From assembly GCA_964556145.1 (NCBI GenBank), contig CAZKVD010000029.1, positions 1 to 18,859 on the forward strand: a DNA stretch of 18,859 bases, read 5' to 3'. Shown here piece by piece: positions 1 to 6,856 of the stretch (positions are counted from its first letter, which is position 1; every line of letters starts with the position of its first letter). The position numbers and the translations under genes are program-made. The notes under the pieces were generated by a model. It was given only the letters and a program-made list of their open reading frames with translations. It made no database searches and was not told the DNA's origin. This stretch comes from F1-20-MAGs119 sp964556145 (GTDB taxonomy: Bacteria; Actinomycetota; Acidimicrobiia; Acidimicrobiales; Ilumatobacteraceae).

Positions 1-31
1 GCCGCTGCGTAAGCCATTCCGCCACGTCGCC
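1..31 (-). tRNA. tRNA-Leu, 5' part only (cut by window edge)
   Basis: Read on the minus strand from 31 down, the sequence fits the 5' half of a leucine tRNA. It shows a 7-nt acceptor strand (GGCGACG, 31-25), T8 and G9, a D-stem GCG (22-20), a D-loop with the invariant GG (15-14) and A21 (10), the returning CGC (9-7), A26, and the first five anticodon-stem bases GCGGC (5-1). The TGGCGGAAT..GG..ACGC block is typical of bacterial tRNA-Leu. The anticodon, variable arm and 3' end lie outside the window, so the isoacceptor is unknown and the stems cannot be paired in full. The gene lies 34 nt downstream of the sulfotransferase on the same strand. Confidence 0.7.
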
Positions 32-50
32 AGCGACAGTCGCAAGCGAC
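26..50. repeat. Tandem pair of GTCGC-NN-GCGAC inverted repeats
   Basis: Two copies of GTCGC-NN-GCGAC (26-37 and 39-50) lie one base apart between the sulfotransferase stop and the tRNA, with the first overlapping the predicted acceptor-stem DNA. They could fold as small hairpins just ahead of the tRNA 5' end, for example at a processing site or as part of a terminator for the cys operon. No T-run is present. The role is unknown. Confidence 0.4.
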
Positions 51-65
51 CACGCACGGCGAACT

Positions 66-1061
66 CTATCGGGGGTCGGCGTGGTCTCCTCGCGCGGTCG
101 GCACGTCGAAATTGGTCGATCCGCGCGGGGGTTTTGCGCGAAGTCCGACATCACGCAGCACCTGGCCGGCGCCGTAGCGCCAGCCGCGACGGGTGCGCGC
201 GAGGCGCGAGATTTGACGCATGCGTTGGGTGATGTCGCGGGCGTACTCGATGGCGCGGGTCTCGCGTGTCGTGGCGACGAGCTTGACCGGCTCAGCGGGG
301 AACGTCTCGCGTTCGAATCCGTAACGGTTGAAGTCGTCTGCGTAGATCTCTTCGATGATTGCCGCGGTCTGGGCATCCATCACGTCGCGGTACTTGATGC
401 CAAGACCCTCATTCAGGCGCTTCGGCTTGATGTCGCGGCCACTTCGTTCGCTGAGCTCCCGTGCGAAGCGATCCATTTCGCCGGGTTTGTCGACGCGGAA
501 GAAGTGCGTGTAGCGAACGTGATCGTCTCGGACCGAACCCCACTGTGCGGTGAAGTGGTCGTCGACGAAGAACAGTTCGGGCCTACCGCGCAGCGTGTGC
601 ACGAAGCGCCGGAAGGTCGAAGCGATGTCGATGTTGCCGTCGACACGGTCGTCGGTGCAGAACTGCCATACCTCGTCCGACAGCACGCTCGGCGCCTGCA
701 TGAGAATGCGATTCTCGAAGGCCGAATAGGTTCGCGCATACGGATGACGCAGCGCACCGACGCGCCACCAATCGGGCGACTCCCAGATTTCGTCCTGCTG
801 CTTGGCCGGGAGGTACCGGAACAGATCCAGACCGCTGACCTCGATCTGGTGGATGGCCTGGGGAATCGAGATGTTCGGGCTGTGCAGGTAGCGGGCGTTG
901 TCGGGCCGATAGGAATCGTTGGCCTCGGCCATCATCATCTTGATCGAACTGCAGGCCGACTTGGTGGTGGGCATGTAGGCCACCTTGACGCGCGGAGCGA
1001 TCAACGTGTGGCCGACGAACAGGGCACGCTCGGTGTAGACGTAGGGCTTGCGCGAGAACAT
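66..1061 (-). CDS. Sulfotransferase (Sulfotransfer_2-like)
   Basis: Predicted PAPS-dependent sulfotransferase of 331 aa that moves a sulfuryl group to an acceptor, probably a glycan or other hydroxylated surface compound; the acceptor cannot be read from sequence. A 5'-phosphosulfate-type loop (PTTKSACSSIK, about 31-41) follows a beta strand. A 3'-phosphate motif (LRHPYARTYSAF, about 104-115) has the conserved Arg and Ser. Both fit the carbohydrate sulfotransferase (HNK-1-like) group better than the arylsulfotransferase group. I chose the ATG at 1061, whose A overlaps the cysC stop (TGATG), the same junction used between cysD and cysN; a GTG at 1079 would add 6 residues. As the last gene of cysD-cysN-cysC it sits where its co-substrate is made. 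No signal peptide or membrane segment is obvious. Confidence 0.85.
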   Translation of the reverse strand: MFSRKPYVYTERALFVGHTLIAPRVKVAYMPTTKSACSSIKMMMAEANDSYRPDNARYLHSPNISIPQAIHQIEVSGLDLFRYLPAKQQDEIWESPDWWRVGALRHPYARTYSAFENRILMQAPSVLSDEVWQFCTDDRVDGNIDIASTFRRFVHTLRGRPELFFVDDHFTAQWGSVRDDHVRYTHFFRVDKPGEMDRFARELSERSGRDIKPKRLNEGLGIKYRDVMDAQTAAIIEEIYADDFNRYGFERETFPAEPVKLVATTRETRAIEYARDITQRMRQISRLARTRRGWRYGAGQVLRDVGLRAKPPRGSTNFDVPTARGDHADPR

Positions 1062-1663
1062 CAATCGTGGGTCTTCCACAGGTGGGACAGAGCCGAGACC
1101 AATTCCTCGGCGCAGTCGTTCACGCTGCGGTTCGACGTTACCAAGACCAATTCGGGCGATTCGGGAGCCTCGTATGGCGCATCGACGCCCGTGAGACCCG
1201 AGAGTTCCCCGTTCTTCTGCTTGGCATAAAGACCCTTTGGGTCACGTTCGGCGCACTCTCCCACCGGCGTGGCCACGAAGACCTCGGCAAAGCCGACGCC
1301 GACGTCGTGATGACGGCGCCGCACCGCATTGCGGCCTGCAGCGAACGGGCTGATGACGGGTGCAAGAACAATCAGACCCGCATCGGCGAGGGTGAGGGCA
1401 ACCTCCCCGAACCGCCTCACGTTCTCGGCGCGGTCTTCGTCGGAAAAACCCAGATCGGCATTCAGTCCGTGGCGCAGATTGTCGCCGTCGAGGACGTACG
1501 CGTTTGCTCCTGCGTCGAAAAGCATGCGTGCGGCTTCGTTTGCAACCGTCGACTTTCCCGATCCCGAGAGACCGGTCATCCAGATGGTGGCACCGACGTG
1601 ACCGCTGCGCTTGGCCCGTTCGTCGCGACCGACGGACTGCGGATGCCAGCGGATGTCGCTCAC
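1061..1663 (-). CDS. cysC: Adenylylsulfate (APS) kinase
   Basis: APS kinase of 200 aa that phosphorylates adenosine 5'-phosphosulfate with ATP to give PAPS in the cytoplasm. The N-terminus has the family's IRWHPQSVGRDERA pattern. A P-loop GLSGSGKS lies at about 31-38, followed by the DGDNLRHGLNADLGFS substrate region, the SPFAAGR segment, and RDPKGLYAKQKNGELSGLTG with the APS-binding lid. Length is normal for a stand-alone CysC. The start is GTG at 1663, sharing GTGA with the cysN stop, and the stop overlaps the sulfotransferase start, so translation is probably coupled along the operon. No PAPS reductase gene is visible here, which favours sulfonation rather than sulfate reduction as the use of the PAPS. 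Confidence 0.95.
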   Translation of the reverse strand: MSDIRWHPQSVGRDERAKRSGHVGATIWMTGLSGSGKSTVANEAARMLFDAGANAYVLDGDNLRHGLNADLGFSDEDRAENVRRFGEVALTLADAGLIVLAPVISPFAAGRNAVRRRHHDVGVGFAEVFVATPVGECAERDPKGLYAKQKNGELSGLTGVDAPYEAPESPELVLVTSNRSVNDCAEELVSALSHLWKTHD

Positions 1664-2916
1664 TCGCGTGGCGGCAACAACATTCCGGCCGCAGCGGTGG
1701 CGCCCGTGGCGTCATCGACGAGAATGAACGAGCCTGTGACGCGGTTGTGCTCGTAGTCGTCACGCAGCAGCGGCTCTGCCGTATGCACGGTGACACGGGC
1801 AATGTCGTTCATCGACAGTGGACCCTCGGGCGTCTTGCGGTGCAGATCCGAGATGTCGAGTACATAGCGGACTTCGCCGATCTTCGCACGCGTCGAACGG
1901 GTCGTGTGCTTGAGGGTGTAGAGCTTCGACGGGTTGAGCGGGGCATTCGAGTCGAGCCAGCAGATCATTGCGTCGTGGTCTTGAATGACCCGGGGACGGT
2001 TGTTGGGTCGACAGATCATGTCGCCACGCGTCACCGACAGGTCGTCTGCAAGCAACACGGTGACCGCCGAGCCCGGCACGGCCTCTTGCAGGGGTCCGTC
2101 TGCCGAGTCGATTCCGGTGATCTTGCTGCCAAGGCCGCTGGGCAACACGACGACGTCGTCACCCACGCGCAGTACGCCGCCGGCGACGGTTCCCGCATAG
2201 CCGCGGTAGTCGTGGTACTCGGCCGTCCGCGGACGGATGACGTACTGCACCGGGAAGCGGACGTCGATCTTGTTGTCGTCGCTGGCCGTGTAGACGCTCT
2301 CGAGGTGGTGGAGCAGCGTCGGACCCTCGAACCACTTCAGGTCGTCGGACCGATCGACCACGTTGTCGCCGCGCAGGGCGCTGATGGGCAGGAAGGTCAC
2401 GTCGCGCAGCTGCAGGCGCGAGGCGAATTCCTCGAAGTCGTTGCGGATTTCGTTGAAGCGATCTTCGCTGAACCCGACGAGGTCCATCTTGTTCACGCAC
2501 ACCACCAGGTGCGGCACACCGAGGAGCGACGTGAGGATGCTGTGGCGACGGGTCTGCTCGACGACACCGTGACGTGCGTCGATGAGAATGATCGCAAGAT
2601 CGGCGGTCGACGTACCGGTGACCATGTTTCGCGTGTACTGCACATGGCCCGGGCAGTCCATGATGACGAACGACCGCTTCGGTGTTGCGAAGTAACGGTG
2701 TGCCACGTCGATGGTGATGCCCTGTTCACGTTCGGCACGCAGCCCGTCGGTGAGCAGCGACAAGTCGACGTAGTCGTCGCCACGGCGCTTGCTGACGGCT
2801 TCGACGTGTTCGAGCTGGTCTTCGAAGATGCTCTTCGAGTCGTACAAGAGACGACCGATGAGTGTCGACTTACCGTCGTCGACGGATCCGACGGTGGCAA
2901 AGCGCAACTGACGCAT
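1660..2916 (-). CDS. cysN: Sulfate adenylyltransferase subunit 1 (GTPase)
   Basis: The GTPase subunit of ATP sulfurylase, 418 aa. It couples GTP hydrolysis to formation of APS from ATP and sulfate together with CysD. Motifs in order are the P-loop GSVDDGKST (10-18), the switch region near GITIDVAHRYF, DCPGH, the guanine-specific NKMD, then the elongation-factor-like beta-barrel domains. It ends without a fused APS kinase domain, which is encoded separately by the next gene. The open frame extends upstream to 3069, but that part overlaps cysD and has no family similarity. The ATG at 2916, joined to the cysD stop as TGATG, starts exactly at the conserved MRQLRFATVGSVDDGK. Confidence 0.95.
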   Translation of the reverse strand: MRQLRFATVGSVDDGKSTLIGRLLYDSKSIFEDQLEHVEAVSKRRGDDYVDLSLLTDGLRAEREQGITIDVAHRYFATPKRSFVIMDCPGHVQYTRNMVTGTSTADLAIILIDARHGVVEQTRRHSILTSLLGVPHLVVCVNKMDLVGFSEDRFNEIRNDFEEFASRLQLRDVTFLPISALRGDNVVDRSDDLKWFEGPTLLHHLESVYTASDDNKIDVRFPVQYVIRPRTAEYHDYRGYAGTVAGGVLRVGDDVVVLPSGLGSKITGIDSADGPLQEAVPGSAVTVLLADDLSVTRGDMICRPNNRPRVIQDHDAMICWLDSNAPLNPSKLYTLKHTTRSTRAKIGEVRYVLDISDLHRKTPEGPLSMNDIARVTVHTAEPLLRDDYEHNRVTGSFILVDDATGATAAAGMLLPPRE

Positions 2917-3800
2917 CAGAAGTACCCCTGTCGCTTGCGGTCTTCCATGCCCGCTTCGGAAATCTTGTCGTCGGCACGCGTGGCACCACGCTCGGTGACT
3001 CGCGCAACCGCGGTTTCCGCAAGCACGTCGTCGATTCCCGTTGCGGTCGACGGCACGGCAGCGGTGCATGTGGCATCGCCGACGGTGCGGAAGCGAACCA
3101 TCTCTTCGCGAACGTCTTCATTCGCCTCGGGACGAAGGAACTCGGTGTCGGCCATCAACATGCCGCCGCGCGTGAAGACGCGACGCTTGTGGGCGAAATA
3201 AATACTGGGCAACTCGATGTTGTGTTCCTTGATGAAGGTCCAGATGTCGAGCTCGGTCCAGTTCGACAGCGGGAACACCCGGAAGTGCTCACCCTGCTTG
3301 TGGCTGGTGTTGTAGATGTTCCACAGCTCGGGGCGCTGATTCTTCGGGTCCCACTGACCGAACGTGTCACGGTGCGAGAACACGCGCTCCTTGGCGCGGG
3401 CCCGCTCTTCGTCACGGCGGCCGCCACCCAGAACCGCGTCGAACTTGTTCTCTGCAATGGCATCGAGAAGGGCCACGGTCTGCAATGGGTTGCGCGACGG
3501 CGCGTCGGCCACCTTGCCGGCGTCGATGGCCGCTTGAACCGAGGCAACCGTGAGATCGATGCCAAAACCCGCCAGACAGCGATCGCGGAAGTCGATGACT
3601 TCAGGGAAGTTGTGGCCGGTGTCGACGTGCATCACGGCAAAGGGCAAGCGGGCGGGAGCAAAGGCCCGCACTGCCACGTGCAGCATGACAACGGAGTCTT
3701 TTCCGCCGGAGAAGAGGATCACGGGACGCTCGAAACAAGCGGCGACCTCGCGGATGATCGTGATGGCCTCGTCTTCGAGGCCGGTAATGCCGGGGCGCAT
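2916..3800 (-). CDS. cysD: Sulfate adenylyltransferase subunit 2
   Basis: Catalytic subunit of ATP sulfurylase, 294 aa, which makes APS from ATP and sulfate with CysN. The PP-loop SGGKDS lies at about 31-36. It is followed by HVDTGHNFPEVIDFRD, GGRRDEERARAKERVFSHRD and FGQWDPKNQRPELWN, FPLSNWTELDIW, and the C-terminal family ending RKRQGYF. This is the canonical layout. The frame reaches a TTG at 3830, but the ATG at 3800 fits the usual N-terminus and lies 8 nt after a TAGAGT hexamer on the same strand, so the mRNA may be leaderless. It leads the operon cysD-cysN-cysC-sulfotransferase and is divergent from the PLP enzyme gene at 3863. Confidence 0.95.
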   Translation of the reverse strand: MRPGITGLEDEAITIIREVAACFERPVILFSGGKDSVVMLHVAVRAFAPARLPFAVMHVDTGHNFPEVIDFRDRCLAGFGIDLTVASVQAAIDAGKVADAPSRNPLQTVALLDAIAENKFDAVLGGGRRDEERARAKERVFSHRDTFGQWDPKNQRPELWNIYNTSHKQGEHFRVFPLSNWTELDIWTFIKEHNIELPSIYFAHKRRVFTRGGMLMADTEFLRPEANEDVREEMVRFRTVGDATCTAAVPSTATGIDDVLAETAVARVTERGATRADDKISEAGMEDRKRQGYF

Positions 3801-3808
3801 GGGGGACG

Positions 3809-3814
3809 ACTCTA
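3809..3814 (-). promoter_or_regulatory. Putative -10 box of the cysDNC operon
   Basis: The minus strand reads TAGAGT, ending 8 nt before the cysD ATG (3800). This matches the actinobacterial TANNNT -10 consensus at leaderless spacing. It lies inside the left arm (ACTCTACCG, 3809-3817) of a perfect 9-bp inverted repeat whose right arm is 3848-3856. No clear -35 was seen. Confidence 0.6.
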
Positions 3815-3850
3815 CCGTAATTCCTACCAATTCAGTCGGGATTGCATCGG

Positions 3851-3856
3851 TAGAGT
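3851..3856 (+). promoter_or_regulatory. Putative -10 box of the PLP enzyme-pfk unit
   Basis: TAGAGT ends 6 nt before the GTG start at 3863, identical in sequence to the -10 candidate of the divergent cysD. No Shine-Dalgarno fits the start, which supports a leaderless mRNA. Confidence 0.55.
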
Positions 3857-3862
3857 GATGGG

Positions 3863-5032
3863 GTGAGCGAAAACCAGCATCTCGACACCACCGCCATCAC
3901 CGCGGGACGTCGTGGCGCGCGCGGATTGTCGGCCGACATCTCGACCTCCACCGTGTGGACGAGCGATGGGCTGTCGGCAACCCACGACGAGATCGTGCGT
4001 GGTCGTCGCGGCAAGGCCTACAGCCGCTACTCAAACCCGACGGTTCGGCAGTTCGAAGAAGCGGTCGCCGAACTTGAAGGTGCCGAAGACGCACTGGCGT
4101 TCGCATCGGGCATGGGTGCTCTTGCCACCGTTGTCTTTGCGTTGTGTTCGCCGGGCGATCACATCGTTGCCCAACAACAACTGTACGGCGGCACCCTTGC
4201 GTTGTTGGCCGGCCCGGTGCGGCGCATGGGCATCGACGTCACCATTGTCGATGCAGCACAACCCGGCGCCTTCACAACGGCGGCGTCGAAGGCCAGAACG
4301 ATGCTCGTCATCGCCGAGACCCCGGCGAATCCGTCGCTGGCGCTTGCCGACCTCGACGAAATCGGGTCAATCGGCGCACCGTTCACACTCGTCGACTCGA
4401 CCTTTGCCACTCCGATGTGTCAGCAGCCCTTGCGCCACGGCGTGAATCTCTCACTGCACTCGGCCACAAAAGCTATCGGTGGCCACAACGACGCTCTGAT
4501 CGGAGTCATCGCCGGCGAAACCGACCTCATCGACGCGGTATGGGCACATTCGGTGCTCCACGGTGCCGCGGCCTCGCCCTACGACGCGCACAACGCGCTG
4601 CGTGGCATCCGCACGCTCGGTGTTCGTCAGGAACGTCAGTGTTCATCGGCGATGCATCTCGCACGTTGGTTCGCCTCGCAGCCGGGATGCACGGCGGTCC
4701 ACTACCCCGGCCTCGAATCGCACCCTCAGCACGCGCTTGCCGCTCGACAGATGACGGGGTTCGGATCGATGCTCGCGGTCGAGATCTCGGGTGGCGTCGA
4801 TGCATGCACCCGTTTCCTCGACGCGATCGATCTGGCACGTCCCGCAACGTCGCTCGGTGGTCCCGAAACGCTGGTGTGTCACCCGGCATCGAGCACGCAC
4901 TTCGGCCTCGATCCCGAATCGCTTGCAGCGTCGGCGGCCGCCGATGGCCTGCTGCGCATTTCGGTTGGTTTGGAACATCCGGCCGATCTCGTTGCCGATT
5001 TCGAACGGGCGCTTGCAAAGAGCCGTTCATGA
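3863..5032 (+). CDS. Cys/Met metabolism PLP-dependent enzyme (cystathionine gamma-synthase/lyase family)
   Basis: Fold-type I PLP enzyme of 389 aa in the trans-sulfuration family (cystathionine gamma-synthase, cystathionine lyases, O-acyl-homoserine sulfhydrylase, methionine gamma-lyase). The N-terminal segment with YSRYSNPT is the family's tetramer and phosphate region. FASGMGA binds the cofactor phosphate, ETPANPSL and VDSTFATP carry the cofactor-contacting Asp, and Lys203 in HSATKAIGGH should form the Schiff base. The C-terminal SLGGPETLVCHPASSTH and LLRISVGLEHPADL are also typical. The exact reaction cannot be settled by eye. The start is GTG at 3863. It faces the cys operon across 62 nt, which suits sulfur metabolism, and its stop overlaps the pfk start (ATGA). 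Confidence 0.9.
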   Translation: MSENQHLDTTAITAGRRGARGLSADISTSTVWTSDGLSATHDEIVRGRRGKAYSRYSNPTVRQFEEAVAELEGAEDALAFASGMGALATVVFALCSPGDHIVAQQQLYGGTLALLAGPVRRMGIDVTIVDAAQPGAFTTAASKARTMLVIAETPANPSLALADLDEIGSIGAPFTLVDSTFATPMCQQPLRHGVNLSLHSATKAIGGHNDALIGVIAGETDLIDAVWAHSVLHGAAASPYDAHNALRGIRTLGVRQERQCSSAMHLARWFASQPGCTAVHYPGLESHPQHALAARQMTGFGSMLAVEISGGVDACTRFLDAIDLARPATSLGGPETLVCHPASSTHFGLDPESLAASAAADGLLRISVGLEHPADLVADFERALAKSRS

Positions 5033-6060
5033 ACATCGGAATTCTCACGGGCGGCGGCGATTGCCCCGGCCTGAATGCCGTCATTCGCGCGGTCGTGCGC
5101 AAGGCGGAAAAGAACGGCGACCGTGTGATCGGCTTCCGCGATGCGTGGAAAGGATTCCTCGCCAACGATTACGTCGAACTGACGGTCGACTCCGTCCGCG
5201 GACTGCTGCCAAAGGGCGGGACGATTCTCGGCACCACCCGCGGAAGCCCGTTCGATTCCACTGACGGCGTTGAACAAACAAAGAAGCAATTCTCTCGCCT
5301 CAATTTGGGTGCGCTGATCGTCGTGGGTGGCAACGGATCGTTGACGGTCGGATCCTTGCTGCACGCCCAGGCCAACCTGCCCATCGTGGGTGTGCCGAAG
5401 ACAATCGACAACGACATCGTCGGCACTGACGCGTCGTTCGGCTTCCACACGGCAGTGCAGGTGGCCACCGATGCCATCGACCGTCTGCACACCACGGCAG
5501 AGAGCCACGACCGCGTGATGGTGGTCGAGGTCATGGGCCGCGACGCCGGCTGGATCGCGCTCATGGCAGGTACGGCGGGTGGGGCCACCGCAATTCTCGT
5601 TCCCGAACGGCCCTTCAACATCGAAGCCGTCTGCGAACACGTCGTACGTCGCCACGGCCGGGGTCGATTCGCTTCGATCGTCGTGGTCGCCGAAGGTGCG
5701 CGACCGATACCGGGAACACAACCCGACGTGATTTACACCAAGGATCAGTTCGGCCGCGACCGCCTGGGTGGCATCAGTGCGGCCATTGCACCACTCATCG
5801 AAGAGCGCACCGGCTACGACGTGCGCGTGGTTCAGATCGGCCACATCCAGCGGGGAGGGACCCCGACGGCCTACGACCGGGTGCTTGCGACGCGATTCGG
5901 TCTTGCCGCAGTCGACGCCGTCACCGAGGGCGACTTCGGGAAAATGGTCGTGCTGCGCGGCGATGCCATCGAACGCGCACCAATGGCAGTGACACAGGGA
6001 AACACCCGCACGATCGACCTCGCGCTGTACGACGAGGTCGAAGCAGCCTTCTTCGGTTAG
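5029..6060 (+). CDS. pfkA: 6-phosphofructokinase
   Basis: Phosphofructokinase of 343 aa that makes fructose 1,6-bisphosphate from fructose 6-phosphate in glycolysis. The N-terminal TGGGDCPGLNAVIR binds nucleotide phosphate. GTTRGSPF, GGNGS (100-104), PKTIDNDIVGTD (123-134, with catalytic Asp127), MGRDAGWIA and HIQRGGTPTAYDR complete the family set. The Gly after Asn102 corresponds to Gly104 of E. coli PfkA, which favours ATP over pyrophosphate, while Lys124 replaces the Gly of classical ATP enzymes, as in mixed-type actinobacterial PFKs. Asn102 stands where Asp or Glu is usual. The start ATG overlaps the previous stop (ATGA), so translation is likely coupled. A longer upstream frame to 4144 is only the shadow of the preceding gene. 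Confidence 0.93.
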   Translation: MNIGILTGGGDCPGLNAVIRAVVRKAEKNGDRVIGFRDAWKGFLANDYVELTVDSVRGLLPKGGTILGTTRGSPFDSTDGVEQTKKQFSRLNLGALIVVGGNGSLTVGSLLHAQANLPIVGVPKTIDNDIVGTDASFGFHTAVQVATDAIDRLHTTAESHDRVMVVEVMGRDAGWIALMAGTAGGATAILVPERPFNIEAVCEHVVRRHGRGRFASIVVVAEGARPIPGTQPDVIYTKDQFGRDRLGGISAAIAPLIEERTGYDVRVVQIGHIQRGGTPTAYDRVLATRFGLAAVDAVTEGDFGKMVVLRGDAIERAPMAVTQGNTRTIDLALYDEVEAAFFG

Positions 6061-6086
6061 CCGCGTCGGCTCAGCCCTTGCGCGGC
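6060..6086. terminator. Weak inverted repeat between convergent pfkA and DUF1295 gene
   Basis: GCCGCG (6060-6065) pairs with CGCGGC (6081-6086) over a 15-nt loop. It spans the 10-nt gap between the two convergent stops and the end of the leftward gene. There is no T-run on either side, so this is only a possible two-way terminator. Confidence 0.3.
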
Positions 6087-6856
6087 GGACGAGGCACGAA
6101 CGAACTCGTTGCGCGCACGTAGGCCTCGTATTCGGGTTTGCGCTTGCGCAGACTCTTTTCGAGAAGCGCCACTCCCGATACCCGCACAAGCAAGAACGTC
6201 ATCAACGCCGCGCCGATCAGGCCGAACACACCGACCCCGGCTTCGGCCGCGACGATTGCAATCCCCCACCACACCACCGCGTCACCGAAGTAGTTCGGAT
6301 GCCGCGTGTAGCGCCACAAGCCCGACGACATGACTTTGCCCTCGTTGGCCGGATCAGACTTGAATCGACGAAGCTGCGCATCGCCCACGGCTTCGAAGAA
6401 CAGGCCCACGACCCACACGAGCAAACCCATTGTGCCGATCGGCCCGAAGCCCGGTGAGGTTTCGACCTGACCCAACTGCAGGGGCAAAGACACGACCCAC
6501 ATCAACACGCCCTGCAAGGTGAAGACCGTGACGAGGCTGATGACCGGAAAGCGCGGACCCCAGTGCTTGCGCATCGCGCGATAGCGATAGTCCTCGCCGT
6601 GGCCGATGTTGCGCTTGGCCAGGTACCCGGCAAGACGCAGCCCCCACAACGAGACCAGCACGACAAGGACCCAACCCCGCACGTCGTCGCCATCACCAAC
6701 GGCAAAAGACACCCAGCCCACGAGCACGAAACCCAGGCCCCAGACAATGTCGACGATTGATGCATTCTTTGCGATCAGGCTGAGGACCCACGTGGACACC
6801 ATCAGAATTGCAATTGCAATTGCACTTGCAATCATGACGTCGGCACTGCCGCTCAT
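6071..6856 (-). CDS. DUF1295 / steroid 5-alpha-reductase-like membrane protein
   Basis: Integral membrane protein of 261 aa with about six or seven hydrophobic segments (near 5-28, 33-53, 61-80, 104-128, 140-157, 193-225). The conserved block GLWRYTRHPNYFGD (179-192) is the hallmark of the DUF1295 branch of the steroid 5-alpha-reductase / isoprenylcysteine methyltransferase superfamily, where this region binds NADPH or SAM. The substrate is unknown; a lipid or isoprenoid is likely from the fold. The start ATG overlaps the acyltransferase stop (ATGA), so the two form a membrane-lipid-type pair. The first membrane helix is encoded by a hexamer tandem repeat (6806-6829). Confidence 0.85.
   Translation of the reverse strand: MSGSADVMIASAIAIAILMVSTWVLSLIAKNASIVDIVWGLGFVLVGWVSFAVGDGDDVRGWVLVVLVSLWGLRLAGYLAKRNIGHGEDYRYRAMRKHWGPRFPVISLVTVFTLQGVLMWVVSLPLQLGQVETSPGFGPIGTMGLLVWVVGLFFEAVGDAQLRRFKSDPANEGKVMSSGLWRYTRHPNYFGDAVVWWGIAIVAAEAGVGVFGLIGAALMTFLLVRVSGVALLEKSLRKRKPEYEAYVRATSSFVPRPPRKG
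6806..6829. repeat. AATTGC hexamer tandem repeat inside the DUF1295 gene
   Basis: Three perfect AATTGC units and one ACTTGC unit in a row encode the alternating Ala-Ile stretch of the first membrane helix (residues about 10-17). It is A+T-rich against its surroundings. Because units are 6 nt, copy-number change would keep frame and alter helix length by two residues. Confidence 0.7.

Larger units (their letters stand above)
3809..3856. repeat. 9-bp inverted repeat spanning the divergent cysD / PLP-enzyme promoter
   Basis: ACTCTACCG at 3809-3817 is matched by CGGTAGAGT at 3848-3856, with 30 nt between the arms. Each arm contains one outward-facing TAGAGT -10 candidate. The symmetry may reflect only the two similar promoters, or an operator shared by both transcription units. 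Confidence 0.6.

Noticed and set aside
81..1229. Long rightward open frame antisense to the sulfotransferase gene
   Set aside because: It has no family features; the opposite strand encodes clear sulfotransferase and APS kinase motifs. High G+C commonly leaves such shadow frames.
2917..3069. Upstream extension of the cysN frame
   Set aside because: It overlaps cysD, is Arg/Cys-rich and has no CysN similarity; the TGATG junction at 2916 gives the natural start.
1504..3201. 565-codon rightward open frame antisense to cysN
   Set aside because: The product is a Val/Asp/Arg-rich shadow without motifs, while the minus strand carries an intact CysN.
3801..3830. TTG start for cysD at 3830
   Set aside because: It would begin upstream of the TAGAGT box and add residues not usual for CysD; the ATG at 3800 is preferred.
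4879..6189. 436-codon leftward open frame antisense to pfkA
   Set aside because: A shadow of the phosphofructokinase gene; no domain, and it crosses two convergent genes.
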